From NCBI GenBank assembly GCA_965229885.1, contig CBDDJX010000003.1, forward strand, positions 186,001 to 250,000: a stretch of DNA of 64,000 nucleotides, in the 5' to 3' direction. Made by a program: the position numbers and the translations under genes. How positions within the stretch are numbered: position 1 is the first letter of the stretch; every line of letters starts with the position of its first letter. The notes below the pieces were generated by a model. It did not search any database. It saw only the letters and a program-made list of their open reading frames with translations, and was not told the DNA's origin. The DNA comes from DATLLJ01 sp965229885 (GTDB taxonomy: Bacteria; Acidobacteriota; Vicinamibacteria; Vicinamibacterales; CAVVIG01). Below are positions 1 to 8,461 of this stretch, in pieces.

Positions 1-445
1 AGTGGGCCGCCAGTTCCGTGACATCGCGGGCCTTCGGGAAGGCACGGCCAAGGCGGACTACGCCAAGTGCGTCGACATTTCCACGAAAGCGGCCATCAAG
101 GAGATGGTCCTGCCGGGCGTTCTCGCGATTTCCGCGCCGGTTGTCGTGGGTCTCATCGACAAGTACATGCTCGGTGGGATGCTTGTCGGCGTGACCGTGT
201 CTGGCGTGTTGCTGGCCATCTTCCAGTCCAATGCCGGCGGCGCGTGGGATAACGCCAAGAAGCGCATCGAGGGTGGCATCGAGATCGACGGCGTGACCTA
301 TGCCAAGGGCAGCGACGCGCACAAGGCCGGCGTCGTCGGCGACACCGTCGGTGATCCCCTCAAGGACACGAGCGGGCCGAGCTTGAACATCTTGATCAAG
401 CTCATCGCCGTCGTCGCCCTCGTCCTGGCGCCCCTGATTCGCTAG
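1..445 (+). CDS. hppA: Membrane-bound proton-translocating pyrophosphatase, C-terminal part
   Basis: This is the 3' end of an H+-translocating inorganic pyrophosphatase, an integral membrane pump that couples PPi hydrolysis to ion export. About 147 residues are visible and the gene continues upstream of the window, so the GTG at position 2 is not its start. The family signatures are clear: AGGAWDNAKK, then GDTVGDPLKDTSGPS, then a final hydrophobic helix ending at the carboxyl terminus. The remaining hydrophobic stretches match the last transmembrane segments. The stop at 443-445 runs straight into a long inverted repeat. A decayed second copy of the same 3' region lies at 846-1803. Family identity is secure; ion specificity cannot be judged from this fragment. 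Confidence 0.93.
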   Translation, partial: VGRQFRDIAGLREGTAKADYAKCVDISTKAAIKEMVLPGVLAISAPVVVGLIDKYMLGGMLVGVTVSGVLLAIFQSNAGGAWDNAKKRIEGGIEIDGVTYAKGSDAHKAGVVGDTVGDPLKDTSGPSLNILIKLIAVVALVLAPLIR

Positions 446-483
446 GCGCCGCTCCGCGACGCCGGTGTCGCGGGGGCGGCGCC
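445..483 (+). terminator. Long inverted repeat after hppA, possible terminator
   Basis: Immediately after the hppA stop, GGCGCCGC at 445-452 pairs with GCGGCGCC at 476-483. Inside it CGCGAC at 455-460 pairs with GTCGCG at 467-472, giving an extended stem-loop. There is no T tract after it, so it is a hairpin candidate rather than a classical intrinsic terminator. Confidence 0.6.
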
Positions 484-511
484 ACCAGCAGGGAGCCGAA
501 GGCGAGGGTGG

Positions 512-580
512 TGGCGGAGAAGGTAGGGTGTCGAACCCTCCGAGGACCTTACGGCCCCCAAGACTGATTTTGAAGACCAG
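512..580 (-). tRNA. selC: tRNA-Sec, truncated: 3' part only (anticodon arm to CCA)
   Basis: Read on the minus strand, 580 to 512 gives a selenocysteine-tRNA 3' half. A 5-bp anticodon stem CTGGT/ATCAG encloses the loop CTTCAAA with anticodon TCA (bases 573-571). A long variable arm follows, with GGGCC GTAA GGTCC near its tip. Then comes a T arm AGGG TTCGACA CCCT (539-525), an acceptor strand CCTTCTCC (523-516), a discriminator G and an encoded CCA (514-512). The acceptor 5' strand GGAGAAGG and a D arm are absent beyond 580, where the sequence changes to a protein-like remnant. It therefore cannot make a functional tRNA. A 3' fragment starting at the anticodon arm is what integration into a tRNA gene leaves behind. 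Confidence 0.7.
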
Positions 581-629
581 CGGCGCGCTGGGATCTGGTG
601 GTCCCGCCGCCGCTGTTGGAGTGGCCCAG

Positions 630-835
630 GTGTATGCCCAGGGATTTCCATCCGCGGGCAGCCGGTGGCAGATTTCGGTGGCCGGTGGTTTTCATCCCCG
701 GTGGCGTCGCGACGGGAAGGAACTCTTCTTTGTGGCTGGCGCCGGGGCCAAGCGCATGTCATGGCCGTAGATATCGCTGTCTCAACCGAGGGAGCTGTGT
801 AGGCCGGCGTTCCGCACAAGCTGTTCTCGGGAGCC
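630..835 (+). pseudogene. TolB/WD40-like propeller C-terminus, remnant
   Basis: One reading frame gives QVYAQGFPSAG, then RWQISVAGG, then PRWRRDGKELFFVA. This is the typical last blades of TolB-type propellers fused to acidobacterial Ser/Thr kinases. A second frame continues MAVDIAVSTEGAV, stop, AGVPHKLFSGA, which is the normal end of such proteins but with a frame change near 750 and an in-frame TAG. No start and no kinase domain are present. It lies between the tRNA-Sec fragment and the decayed hppA copy, so the junctions mark rearrangement. The family assignment rests on motif resemblance only. Confidence 0.6.
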
Positions 836-845
836 CCGACTGCCG

Positions 846-1803
846 GTGACAATTGCGGTCGATTCCTACGGCCCGGTCACCACGCCCAGTCGGTATTCGA
901 GCTGTCGGTCATCGAAGGCCTCCCGGGCGTGAAGGAGAGCTTGAAGCGGGACTACGGCTTCGACGTCCGCTTCGATCGCGCGAAAGACCTACTAGAGGAG
1001 AACGACGGCGCTGGCAACACGTTCAAGGCGACCGCGAAACCGGTGCTCATCGGCACCGCCGTCGTCGGATCGACCACGATGATCTTCATCGATCATCATG
1101 TCGCTGACGGCCGAGCTGACGCGCGACGTCGACAAGCTATCGATTCTTCACCCCCCTTCCTGTTGGGCCTCGTGACGGGCGGCGCGGTGATCTACTGGTT
1201 CACGGGAGCAGCGACGCAGGCCGTGAGCACCGGCGCGTATCGGGCGGTCGAGTTCATCAAAGCGAATATTCGATTGGAAGGTGCAGAGAAGGCGTCAGTC
1301 TCCGACAGCAAGAAGGTCGTGGAGATCTGCACGCTGTACGCCCAGAAGGGCATGTTCAATATTTTCCTCACGGTCTTCTTTTCGACGCTCGCCTTTGCCT
1401 TCCTCGAGCCCCTCTTCTTCATCGGTTATCTCATCTCGATTGCGCTCTTCGGACTCTTCCAGGCCATCTTCATGGCCAACGCCGGCAGCGCCTGGGACAG
1501 CCGCGAAGAAGATCGTCGAAGTCGAGCTGAAGGCCAAGGGGACGCCGCTGCACGCGGCGACGGTTGTCGGGGATACGGTCGGGGATCCATTCAAGGACAC
1601 CTCATCGGTGGCGATGAATCCGGTCATCAAGTTCACGACAAGTTCACGACCTTATTCGGTCTGCTCGCCGTGTCCCTGGCGGTCAATCTGTCCCGGGAGT
1701 CCGGCCCGATGGTCGGCCACGGCCTGTCGGCGGTTTTCTTCGCAATTTCGCTCGTGTTCGTGTGGCGTTCGTTCTACGGGATGCGGATCGGCTCGACGAC
1801 CTG
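846..1803 (+). pseudogene. Second membrane pyrophosphatase 3' end, frameshifted remnant
   Basis: Conserved hppA blocks run in order: AVDSYGPVT, QSVFELSVIE, DLLEENDGAGNTFKATAKPV, ITGGAVIYWFTGA-like, EKASVSDSKKVVEICT, QAIFMANAG, GDTVGDPFKDTSS and FTTLFGLLAV. They fall in different frames. I can place five lesions: loss of about 4 nt near 885, an extra A near 1090, a lost C in the C run near 1158, an extra G near 1501 and an 11-nt tandem duplication near 1630-1651. The last two sum to 12 nt and restore the frame. The 5' two thirds of the gene is missing. GNTFKATAK carries the Lys seen in K+-independent pumps, so this copy differs in type from the intact one upstream. It is not functional. Confidence 0.85.
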
Positions 1804-1935
1804 ACGGCTGCGGGCCGGGCGCCGGCCCCAGCCGTTTCGCCGGAATTCGGTGTCTAATCCCCTCATGGCGAGGGTCGCGGGATTCCCGGGTCCGCGGGCT
1901 GGTTTAGAGATTTCGCCCCCGGCCCTAATTCTTCA

Positions 1936-1965
1936 TTGACACACCGTTTTGGTACTGACTATAAT
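1936..1965 (+). promoter_or_regulatory. Consensus sigma-70-type promoter of the tonB operon
   Basis: TTGACA at 1936-1941 and TATAAT at 1960-1965 are both perfect consensus hexamers, separated by 18 bp. They lie about 70 bp before the tonB GTG start, leaving a 5' UTR of roughly 65 nt. Confidence 0.85.
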
Positions 1966-2037
1966 CCGGCCCCTTGGCCTAGCGGTGCTGTGCGGGCCTG
2001 GCGTTTGGCATTTCAGAAAGCTGAGGAGGACTCCCCC

Positions 2038-2736
<699 letters not shown>

Positions 2737-2819
2737 GGATCGCGAAAGCTGAGCTCGTAACAAGCACTCGGAACAAGAGAAGCCCGAATACGTAATCTCG
2801 TCTCGATGGAGGATGGACT

Positions 2820-3491
2820 GTGGATTTATTACAAATGTGGCAAATGATGGGTTACACCGCCAAGGGCGTGGCGGTTGTGTTGTTTATCATGTCGATGTGG
2901 TCGTTCGGCGTCGCGTTTGAGCGCATCTTCACGTTCGCTCAGGCGCGGAAACAGTCCAAGCTGTTCGCGCCGCAGGTCGCCAAGCAGCTGAAGGACGGCC
3001 GCCTGAAGGAGGCGATCACGCTCGCCTCGTCGAAGAACTATCGGTACAGCCACCTCGCCAAAGTCGTCCTCGCGGGGCTCCAGGAATATCAGTTCCAGCA
3101 GGACAGCGGCACCGGACTCGATCGATCTGACGTCATGGACACCGTCCGTCGCGCCATTCAGCGCGCCGCGGCGCTCACCGCCGCGGATCTGAAGAAGGGC
3201 GTACCGGCGCTCGCGACCATCGGATCGACGGCTCCCTTTGTCGGGCTGCTCGGCACGGTCATCGGCGTCATCAACGCGTTCCAGGGCATCGGGGCCAGCG
3301 GGTCGGCCGGCATCGGCGCCGTCTCGATCGGCATCTCGGAGGCGCTTGTCGAGACCGCGCTTGGGCTGGTCGTGGCCATTCCGGCGGTGTGGTTCTACAA
3401 TTACCTCTCCGGCCGCTGCGAGTACTTCACCACCGAGATGGACAACTCCTCGTCGGAGCTGGTCGACTTCTTCATCAGGAAGACCGCGTAA
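2820..3491 (+). CDS. exbB: ExbB/TolQ/MotA family proton channel
   Basis: ExbB is the inner-membrane scaffold of the proton-driven TonB motor. The GTG start at 2820 has GGAGGA at 2808-2813. The 223-residue product has an N-terminal transmembrane helix (about 15-35), a cytoplasmic loop, and two C-terminal helices with the family core GLLGTVIGVINAFQGI and GISEALVETALGLVVAIP. It sits 83 bp after tonB and upstream of two exbD genes, so the motor is encoded as one unit. TolQ-type use cannot be excluded, but adjacency to tonB favours ExbB. Confidence 0.93.
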   Translation: MDLLQMWQMMGYTAKGVAVVLFIMSMWSFGVAFERIFTFAQARKQSKLFAPQVAKQLKDGRLKEAITLASSKNYRYSHLAKVVLAGLQEYQFQQDSGTGLDRSDVMDTVRRAIQRAAALTAADLKKGVPALATIGSTAPFVGLLGTVIGVINAFQGIGASGSAGIGAVSIGISEALVETALGLVVAIPAVWFYNYLSGRCEYFTTEMDNSSSELVDFFIRKTA

Positions 3492-3492
3492 G

Positions 3493-3568
3493 GTTCAGAG
3501 TTCCAGGTTCGAGGTTCATGGTTCGAGCCGTCGTGCCGAACCGCTGAACCCGGAACCCGGAACCTTAG
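3493..3568 (+). repeat. Imperfect inverted repeat of GTTC/GAAC units between exbB and exbD
   Basis: The gap holds repeated AGGTTC, GAGGTTC and GGTTCGAG units on the left and GAACCCGGAACCCGGAACCT on the right. The two arms are complementary and could fold into a long hairpin in the operon mRNA. Short units of this kind are typical of dispersed low-complexity repeats. The element ends 9 nt before the exbD start, overlapping the region of its ribosome-binding site (AGGAG at 3567-3571). Confidence 0.6.
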
Positions 3569-3577
3569 GAGTTTTTT

Positions 3578-4024
3578 ATGTCAATGGATCTTGGAGGCGC
3601 CCAAGGCGGAATCAAGTCCGACATCAACGTGACGCCGCTCGTCGACGTCATGCTGGTGCTCCTCATCATCATAATGCTCGTGGCTCCGCTGTTGAATCAG
3701 GGCGTTCCTGTCGTTCTGCCGAAGGCGACGAATTCAGCCGACAAACCGGAGACGCGCGGCCAGACCACCATCGCGATCTCCGCTGACAAGCGCATCTACC
3801 TGAACGCGAACGAAGTCCCAGACAAAAACAGGCTCGGGGAGATTGTCAAAGCTCTCCTCCAGGACAAGCCGCAGGACGAAAGGATCATCCTCATCAAGGC
3901 CGATGAAAGCGTCGACTACGGCACCGTGATGGCGGCGATGGACCAGCTTCGAGCCGGGGGCATCGAAGACATGGGTCTCGTCACTGACTTGCCTGAGGGC
4001 ACCGCGGCAGGAGGCCTGCACTAA
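3578..4024 (+). CDS. exbD: Biopolymer transport protein ExbD (first copy)
   Basis: ExbD forms the proton-conducting plug inside the ExbB pentamer. The 148-residue product has a short cytoplasmic N-terminus and one transmembrane helix (about 20-42) opened by the signature NVTPLVDVMLVLLIIIMLVAP. The Asp after PLV is the expected proton carrier. A periplasmic domain follows with RIYLNANEVP and a peptidoglycan/TonB-interacting fold. Its TAA stop overlaps the ATG of the next gene (TAATG at 4022-4026), implying translational coupling. Confidence 0.93.
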   Translation: MSMDLGGAQGGIKSDINVTPLVDVMLVLLIIIMLVAPLLNQGVPVVLPKATNSADKPETRGQTTIAISADKRIYLNANEVPDKNRLGEIVKALLQDKPQDERIILIKADESVDYGTVMAAMDQLRAGGIEDMGLVTDLPEGTAAGGLH

Positions 4025-4506
4025 TGGCAAGCGGACACGGCCACAAACCCGGCGACGCCGACGACTCGGTCGTCAAAGCCGAGGGAATGCATTGCCTCAT
4101 CGACATGAACGTCACGCCGCTGATTGACGTGCTCCTGGTGCTACTCGTCATCTTCATGGCCACCCTGCCGCTCGGAACGCAGGGCCTCGACATCAACCTG
4201 CCGACCGAAACCCGCGCGTCGCAGCAGGCGCAGACCGCCGATGTCAATCAGATCGTGCTCGAGTACACCGCGGATCGCCGTATCGCGATCAACAAGCAGG
4301 ATGTCGCCATCCTCCAGCTCCAGACACGGCTGCGGAACATCTTCGAGCAGCGTAGCGAGAAGACGATGTTCATCGTGGGCGACGCCTCGCTGCAATACAA
4401 AGACATCATCGACGTCATCGATGCCGCTAAGGGCGCTGGTGTCGAGAAGGTCGGCATCGTCACCGAGGGCATGCGGAGGGCCGCTGGCGTCGCCATCGGC
4501 GGCTAG
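4024..4506 (+). CDS. exbD: Biopolymer transport protein ExbD (second copy)
   Basis: This is a second, divergent ExbD of 160 residues that starts inside the stop of the first. The membrane helix again carries the proton-carrier Asp in NVTPLIDVLLVLLVIFMA, followed by a longer periplasmic domain with RIAINKQDVA. Paired exbD genes are common in Acidobacteriota and Bacteroidota; the two may form a heterodimer in the ExbB channel. The N-terminus has a Cys-containing stretch (GMHCLIDMN) directly before the helix. It closes the operon, and a strong hairpin follows 36 bp downstream. Confidence 0.92.
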   Translation: MASGHGHKPGDADDSVVKAEGMHCLIDMNVTPLIDVLLVLLVIFMATLPLGTQGLDINLPTETRASQQAQTADVNQIVLEYTADRRIAINKQDVAILQLQTRLRNIFEQRSEKTMFIVGDASLQYKDIIDVIDAAKGAGVEKVGIVTEGMRRAAGVAIGG

Positions 4507-4541
4507 TTTTCCGATTCGTTTCGGCCGGGGGTTCATCCTCA

Positions 4542-4576
4542 AACGGCCGGCTCGCTCAGACAGCGAGCCGGCCGTT
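4542..4576 (+). terminator. Intrinsic terminator of the tonB-exbB-exbD operon
   Basis: AACGGCCGGCTCGCT at 4542-4556 pairs perfectly with AGCGAGCCGGCCGTT at 4562-4576 around a 5-nt loop, and ATCTTTT follows. The 15-bp stem with a partial T tract is a convincing terminator. The rest of the gap to 4869 shows no gene I can support. Confidence 0.85.
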
Positions 4577-4869
4577 ATCTTTTGCATCCGCACGCCAGAT
4601 CCGAGTCCCGCGTCAGCCGACGGCTGGGCAACTGGAACGGGGCCCGCCGCCGGGAGTCGCCGAGCTGCCCCGCCTGGGCGCTCGGCGTAGACGCGGTATC
4701 GATTACGCCGCGCCAGGCGTGGGCGACTGCCTCGCACGGCCGCGTGTACGACAGCATTGTGAGAAGCGCTCTGGGGGCCGCCTGAGCGGCAGAGACCGGG
4801 GCGGTGGATGTGGGTGGCGACCGCGGCCCGCTTCATTCCAGGGCCGCGGCGCCTCTGCCGCGCAGACTG

Positions 4870-5868
4870 CTAGACGCCGGTTGCCTTCTGCTTGCGAACC
4901 TCCTCAGCCTGGTTTTCGAACGATTCAGCCTGCTTGATGAGGGCCTGCTGCCTGGCCGGGTCCGTCTCAAGGAGCGCCTGGCTGCGGAGCAGCAGGTTCT
5001 TGTAGACGAGCGCTTCCACGTAGTCAGGCCTGAGCTGAATCGCGAGGTCGATCGCGGTGAGGCCCTTCTGCACGTAGGCCTTCTTGTCCCCTTCCTTCAC
5101 GCCCACACCGCGATACGCCTGGTCCCAGTACTGGGTGGCGACGGTGTAGAACCCCTCGGGGTTATCGGGCTCGCGGTCAGCGCGCTGCTCGTACGCCTCG
5201 ATCGCCATGGGGAAGTTGCCCTGGCGGTTGTAGAAGCCGGCAAGCTGAACGAACGTGTTCACATCGCTCGGCCTTGCGTCCTTCGCCGCGATGTACACTT
5301 TCTCGGCCGCCTCGCCCTCACCAGCGTCCTCGTAAAGCTTTGCGAGCTGGTTGTAGCTGGCGGGCTCACCTGGGTCGAGCTGGATCAGGTTAATCACCAG
5401 CGGCTCTGCCTTCACCGGGTCATCCAGTTTCTCAGAACCGTAGGCCGCTATGAGGAACTGCAGGGCGAGCGTCGCGATCTTGCCCTGGACGGGGTCCTTC
5501 GCGTCGAGTTTCTCGATGGCGATCTGATAGTTTTGAACAGCCTTTTCTATAAGCTCGTCGTTGTCCGGCGTTCCCTTCGCGCCCGGGTTGTAGAGGTTGT
5601 CGTAGCTGTTGCCCAGATAGAAGTACACGATCGCATTGTTCGGGTCGTTGCTGATCGTTTCTTCGTAGAGCGTGGCGGACCGCTCGTAGTCCTGCGCCTG
5701 GTACGCCTGGTTGGCCTGTTTGAACTTGAACATGCCCATGACGCTGCCAATCTTCGCGCAGCCTGCCGTCGACAACCCCATGATGGCCAGGCCCATCAGC
5801 AGCGATGCCGCCTTCATCCGTCCCCGCCGACCATGCACTGCCGCGTCCGTATCGCCTTTAATCAACAT
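4870..5868 (-). CDS. TPR-repeat lipoprotein
   Basis: I choose ATG 5868 because AAGGAA sits 8 nt upstream; the longer frame back to 5997 crosses the promoter. The 332-residue product has a signal sequence with lipobox LSTAGC (Cys about 37), so it should be lipid-anchored in the periplasm. About six tetratricopeptide-like helical pairs follow, seen in repeats such as AYQAQDYERSATLYEETISNDPNNA, IAIEAYEQRADREPDNPE-like units and QLAKLYEDAGEGEAAEKVY. The C-terminus is rich in Gln and Glu. TPR lipoproteins usually scaffold envelope assembly or secretion; nothing here points to one partner. Confidence 0.85.
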   Translation of the reverse strand: MLIKGDTDAAVHGRRGRMKAASLLMGLAIMGLSTAGCAKIGSVMGMFKFKQANQAYQAQDYERSATLYEETISNDPNNAIVYFYLGNSYDNLYNPGAKGTPDNDELIEKAVQNYQIAIEKLDAKDPVQGKIATLALQFLIAAYGSEKLDDPVKAEPLVINLIQLDPGEPASYNQLAKLYEDAGEGEAAEKVYIAAKDARPSDVNTFVQLAGFYNRQGNFPMAIEAYEQRADREPDNPEGFYTVATQYWDQAYRGVGVKEGDKKAYVQKGLTAIDLAIQLRPDYVEALVYKNLLLRSQALLETDPARQQALIKQAESFENQAEEVRKQKATGV

Positions 5869-5974
5869 ATCTTGTTCCTTGTGGCAAAAAGCGGCGACGA
5901 TCTTGGCCTGAGACCCACAGCCGATGCCGCGTGTTTCGATAACCGATGAACATTGCTCTTGGCCGAGCCGGGCA

Positions 5975-6004
5975 AGTATAGTGAACTCAAAAAACACAAG
6001 TCAA
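5975..6004 (-). promoter_or_regulatory. Promoter for the TPR lipoprotein
   Basis: On the minus strand TTGACT (6004-5999) and TATACT (5980-5975) are 18 bp apart, about 105 nt before the chosen start. Both hexamers are one mismatch from consensus. Confidence 0.7.
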
Positions 6005-6119
6005 GGCCGCTAAGTTTACGCCCCGTAAGCGGTTAGCCGACGCCGCAGGCTGCCGTAGCCCTTACACTATACACAGTGGCGCCCGAAATGGCCGGATAAC
6101 GGGTTAGACACCCATTTTC

Positions 6120-8282
6120 ATGATTCGCTTCGAGGACCTCCTCGAAAAAGTCCAAGCCTACAGCCCGGACGCCGACGTCGAGTTGCTCCGGCGGGCGTAC
6201 GTCTTCTCTGCATTCGAGCACCGGGGACAGGTCCGCCACTCCGGCGAACCCTACCTGATTCACCCCCTGGCTGTGGCCGACTTCCTGGCCGACATGAAGC
6301 TCGACGCCGTGGCGATCGTGGCCGGGCTCCTCCATGACGTCGTCGAAGACACGCTGACCACCATCGAGCGCATCCAGGAGCTCTTCGGCGCCGAGGTGGC
6401 CCACGTCGTCGAAGGCGTCACGAAGATCAGCGCCATCCCGTTTTCGTCGAGCGAGGAGCGCCAGGCGGAGAACTTCCGCAAGATGCTGCTCGCGATGGTC
6501 GACGATATCCGCGTCATCCTGGTGAAGCTGGCCGACCGCCTGCACAACATGCGCACACTCAACCACCTGCCGGAGGAGCGCCGGATCAAGATTGCGCAGG
6601 AGACGCGCGATATCTACGCCCCCATCGCCAACCGGCTCGGCATGAGCAAGGTCAAGAACGAGCTCGAGGAACTGTCGTTCCGTTACCTCGAACCGCAGCT
6701 CTACGAGGCGCTCCGCGGCAGCGTCGACGCCAAGCGGCGCGCGACTGAAGGGCTCATTGAGCAGCTGAAGACGACCATCGCCGGCAAGCTCGCCGAAGCG
6801 CAGGTCCCGGTGGTCGAGATCGATGGACGCATCAAGCGTCTCTGGAGCATCCATCAGAAGCTTGGGCGGCAGAAGATCGAGCTCGATCAGGTGTACGACC
6901 TCATCGCGCTCCGGATCGTCACCGAAGGCGTGAAGGATTGTTACGCCGCGCTCGGCATCATCCATCAGACCTGGTCGCCCGTGCCTGGGCGGATCAAGGA
7001 CTTCATCGCGATGCCGCGGCCCAACGGCTATCAGTCGCTGCACACCTCCGTCATCAGCCAGGACGGCATGCCCTTCGAGGTGCAGATTCGGACGATCGAG
7101 ATGCACCGCAGGGCCGAAGAAGGCATTGCGGCGCACTGGAAGTACAAGGAAGGGCGCATCGGCGACGAGCGCGACGAGCGCTATTTTCAATGGATGCGCG
7201 AGCTCCTCGAGTTCCAGCAGGAGGTCCGCGACCCGCAGGAGTTCATTCGGAACCTCAAGATCGACCTCTATCCTGAGGAGGTCTACACCTTCACGCCGAA
7301 GGGGCGGGTCAAAGCCTTTCCGCGGGGCGCCACGCCGATCGATTTTGCGTACTCGATTCACACCGACATCGGCCGGCAGTGCGTGGGCGCGCGCATCAAC
7401 GGCAAGATGGTGCCGCTCCGTTCGCGGCTCAAGAACGGCGACATCGTCGAGATCATCGCGTCGGCTGGCCACAGGCCGAGCCGCGACTGGCTGAACTTTG
7501 TCGTCACGTCGCATGCCCGGTATGAGATCAAGCACTTCATCCGCATCGAGGAAAAGGCGCACGCCCGCGACCTCGGCCGCAGGGTGTTCGAGAAGGAGGC
7601 GCGGCGCTACAACCTCAACCCGAAGACGCTGGTGGACAGCGATGGGTTCAAGAACGTCCTCGGCGAGCTCGGCGGTCACAAGCCGGACGACGTGTTTGCG
7701 GCGATCGGCTACGGAAAGGTGTCGCCGAAGCAGCTGCTGGCCAGACTCGTGCCTGCCGACACGCTCCGTGAGAAGGCGCCCGAAGGGGTCGTCAGGGCTG
7801 CCGTCAAGCGCGTGCTCGGCACCGGCGAAGAGAAGATCAAGGTCCGCGGCTTTGACGACCTGATGGTGTTCCGCGCCCGCTGCTGCAATCCGATTCTGGG
7901 CGAGAAGATTGTCGGCTACATCACGCGCGGTAAAGGGGTGTCAGTGCACTCGGCGACCTGTTCCAACGTCGTCAACCTTCTCTACGACCCGGAGCGCCGC
8001 ATCGACGTGGAATGGGACAAGGGGGACGCCGTTGCGCGCTATGTCGTGAAGCTGACGATGGAGGTGGAGGATCGAAAGGGGGTACTGGCCGCGGTCAGCG
8101 CGAAGATCGCAGGCATCAACACCAACATCAAGAACATGGAAGCCCACGCTGGCGACGACCGGCACGCGCGCATCGACATGACCGTCGAGATCAGCGACAT
8201 GAAGCACCTCGAGAAAGTCATGAAGTCGCTGCGGGCGGTCGACGGCGTGCTTGAAGTCGAGCGGGCCGGAAAGGCGGGCTAG
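6120..8282 (+). CDS. rel: Bifunctional (p)ppGpp synthetase/hydrolase, RelA/SpoT family
   Basis: This is the stringent-response enzyme that makes (p)ppGpp from GTP/GDP and ATP and can hydrolyse it. At 720 residues it has the usual length. Domains in order: HD hydrolase (about 25-180, with the metal-binding HDVVED at 72-77), synthetase (about 230-350, with GRIKDFIAMPRPNGYQSLH), TGS (about 390-450, with VKAFPRGATPIDFAYSIH), a helical/zinc region with RCCNPI, and a C-terminal ACT domain ending in a valine-rich strand. The intact HD motif indicates a bifunctional Rel rather than a synthetase-only RelA. It is followed by a palindrome cluster. Confidence 0.96.
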   Translation: MIRFEDLLEKVQAYSPDADVELLRRAYVFSAFEHRGQVRHSGEPYLIHPLAVADFLADMKLDAVAIVAGLLHDVVEDTLTTIERIQELFGAEVAHVVEGVTKISAIPFSSSEERQAENFRKMLLAMVDDIRVILVKLADRLHNMRTLNHLPEERRIKIAQETRDIYAPIANRLGMSKVKNELEELSFRYLEPQLYEALRGSVDAKRRATEGLIEQLKTTIAGKLAEAQVPVVEIDGRIKRLWSIHQKLGRQKIELDQVYDLIALRIVTEGVKDCYAALGIIHQTWSPVPGRIKDFIAMPRPNGYQSLHTSVISQDGMPFEVQIRTIEMHRRAEEGIAAHWKYKEGRIGDERDERYFQWMRELLEFQQEVRDPQEFIRNLKIDLYPEEVYTFTPKGRVKAFPRGATPIDFAYSIHTDIGRQCVGARINGKMVPLRSRLKNGDIVEIIASAGHRPSRDWLNFVVTSHARYEIKHFIRIEEKAHARDLGRRVFEKEARRYNLNPKTLVDSDGFKNVLGELGGHKPDDVFAAIGYGKVSPKQLLARLVPADTLREKAPEGVVRAAVKRVLGTGEEKIKVRGFDDLMVFRARCCNPILGEKIVGYITRGKGVSVHSATCSNVVNLLYDPERRIDVEWDKGDAVARYVVKLTMEVEDRKGVLAAVSAKIAGINTNIKNMEAHAGDDRHARIDMTVEISDMKHLEKVMKSLRAVDGVLEVERAGKAG

Positions 8283-8321
8283 ACTGGACTAAATTAGTGC
8301 CCACGTGCCAGGTTTAATCCC

Positions 8322-8455
8322 ACCGCCTTTCAGGCGGTAAGCTTTCAGCCTCCGACTCGGGTCGAAAGGGGGCTGCCGTGAGTGAGTGCCACCATAGCGG
8401 CTTCAGCCGCAAGCCGACTTTCAGTCGACATCGGCGTCGATCGGCTTTAGCCGAT
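8322..8455. repeat. Cluster of four small palindromes with TTCA-type loops (REP-like)
   Basis: Four hairpins share one design, a 5-6 bp GC stem around a T-rich loop. They are ACCGCC/GGCGGT (8322-8338, loop TTTCA), GCGGC/GCCGC (8397-8410, loop TTCA), CGACT/AGTCG (8415-8427) and ATCGGC/GCCGAT (8440-8455, loop TTTA). They fill the gap between the convergent rel and ridA stops. The pattern resembles REP/BIME elements mobilised by Y1 transposases, and it could also end transcription from both sides. Confidence 0.7.
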
Positions 8456-8461
8456 AGTCGT

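Noticed and set aside
590..605. GGGATC TGGT GGTCCC on the plus strand, resembling a tRNA-Sec D arm
   Set aside because: It lies beside the tRNA-Sec fragment but on the opposite strand, and no acceptor strand precedes it; likely coincidental.
5869..5997. N-terminal extension of the TPR lipoprotein to 5997
   Set aside because: It crosses the TTGACT/TATACT promoter and would bury the lipobox far from the N-terminus; ATG 5868 has a ribosome-binding site.
6033..7679. 548-codon open frame antisense to rel
   Set aside because: The rel product has every family domain on the plus strand; the antisense product has no recognisable motif and no ribosome-binding site.
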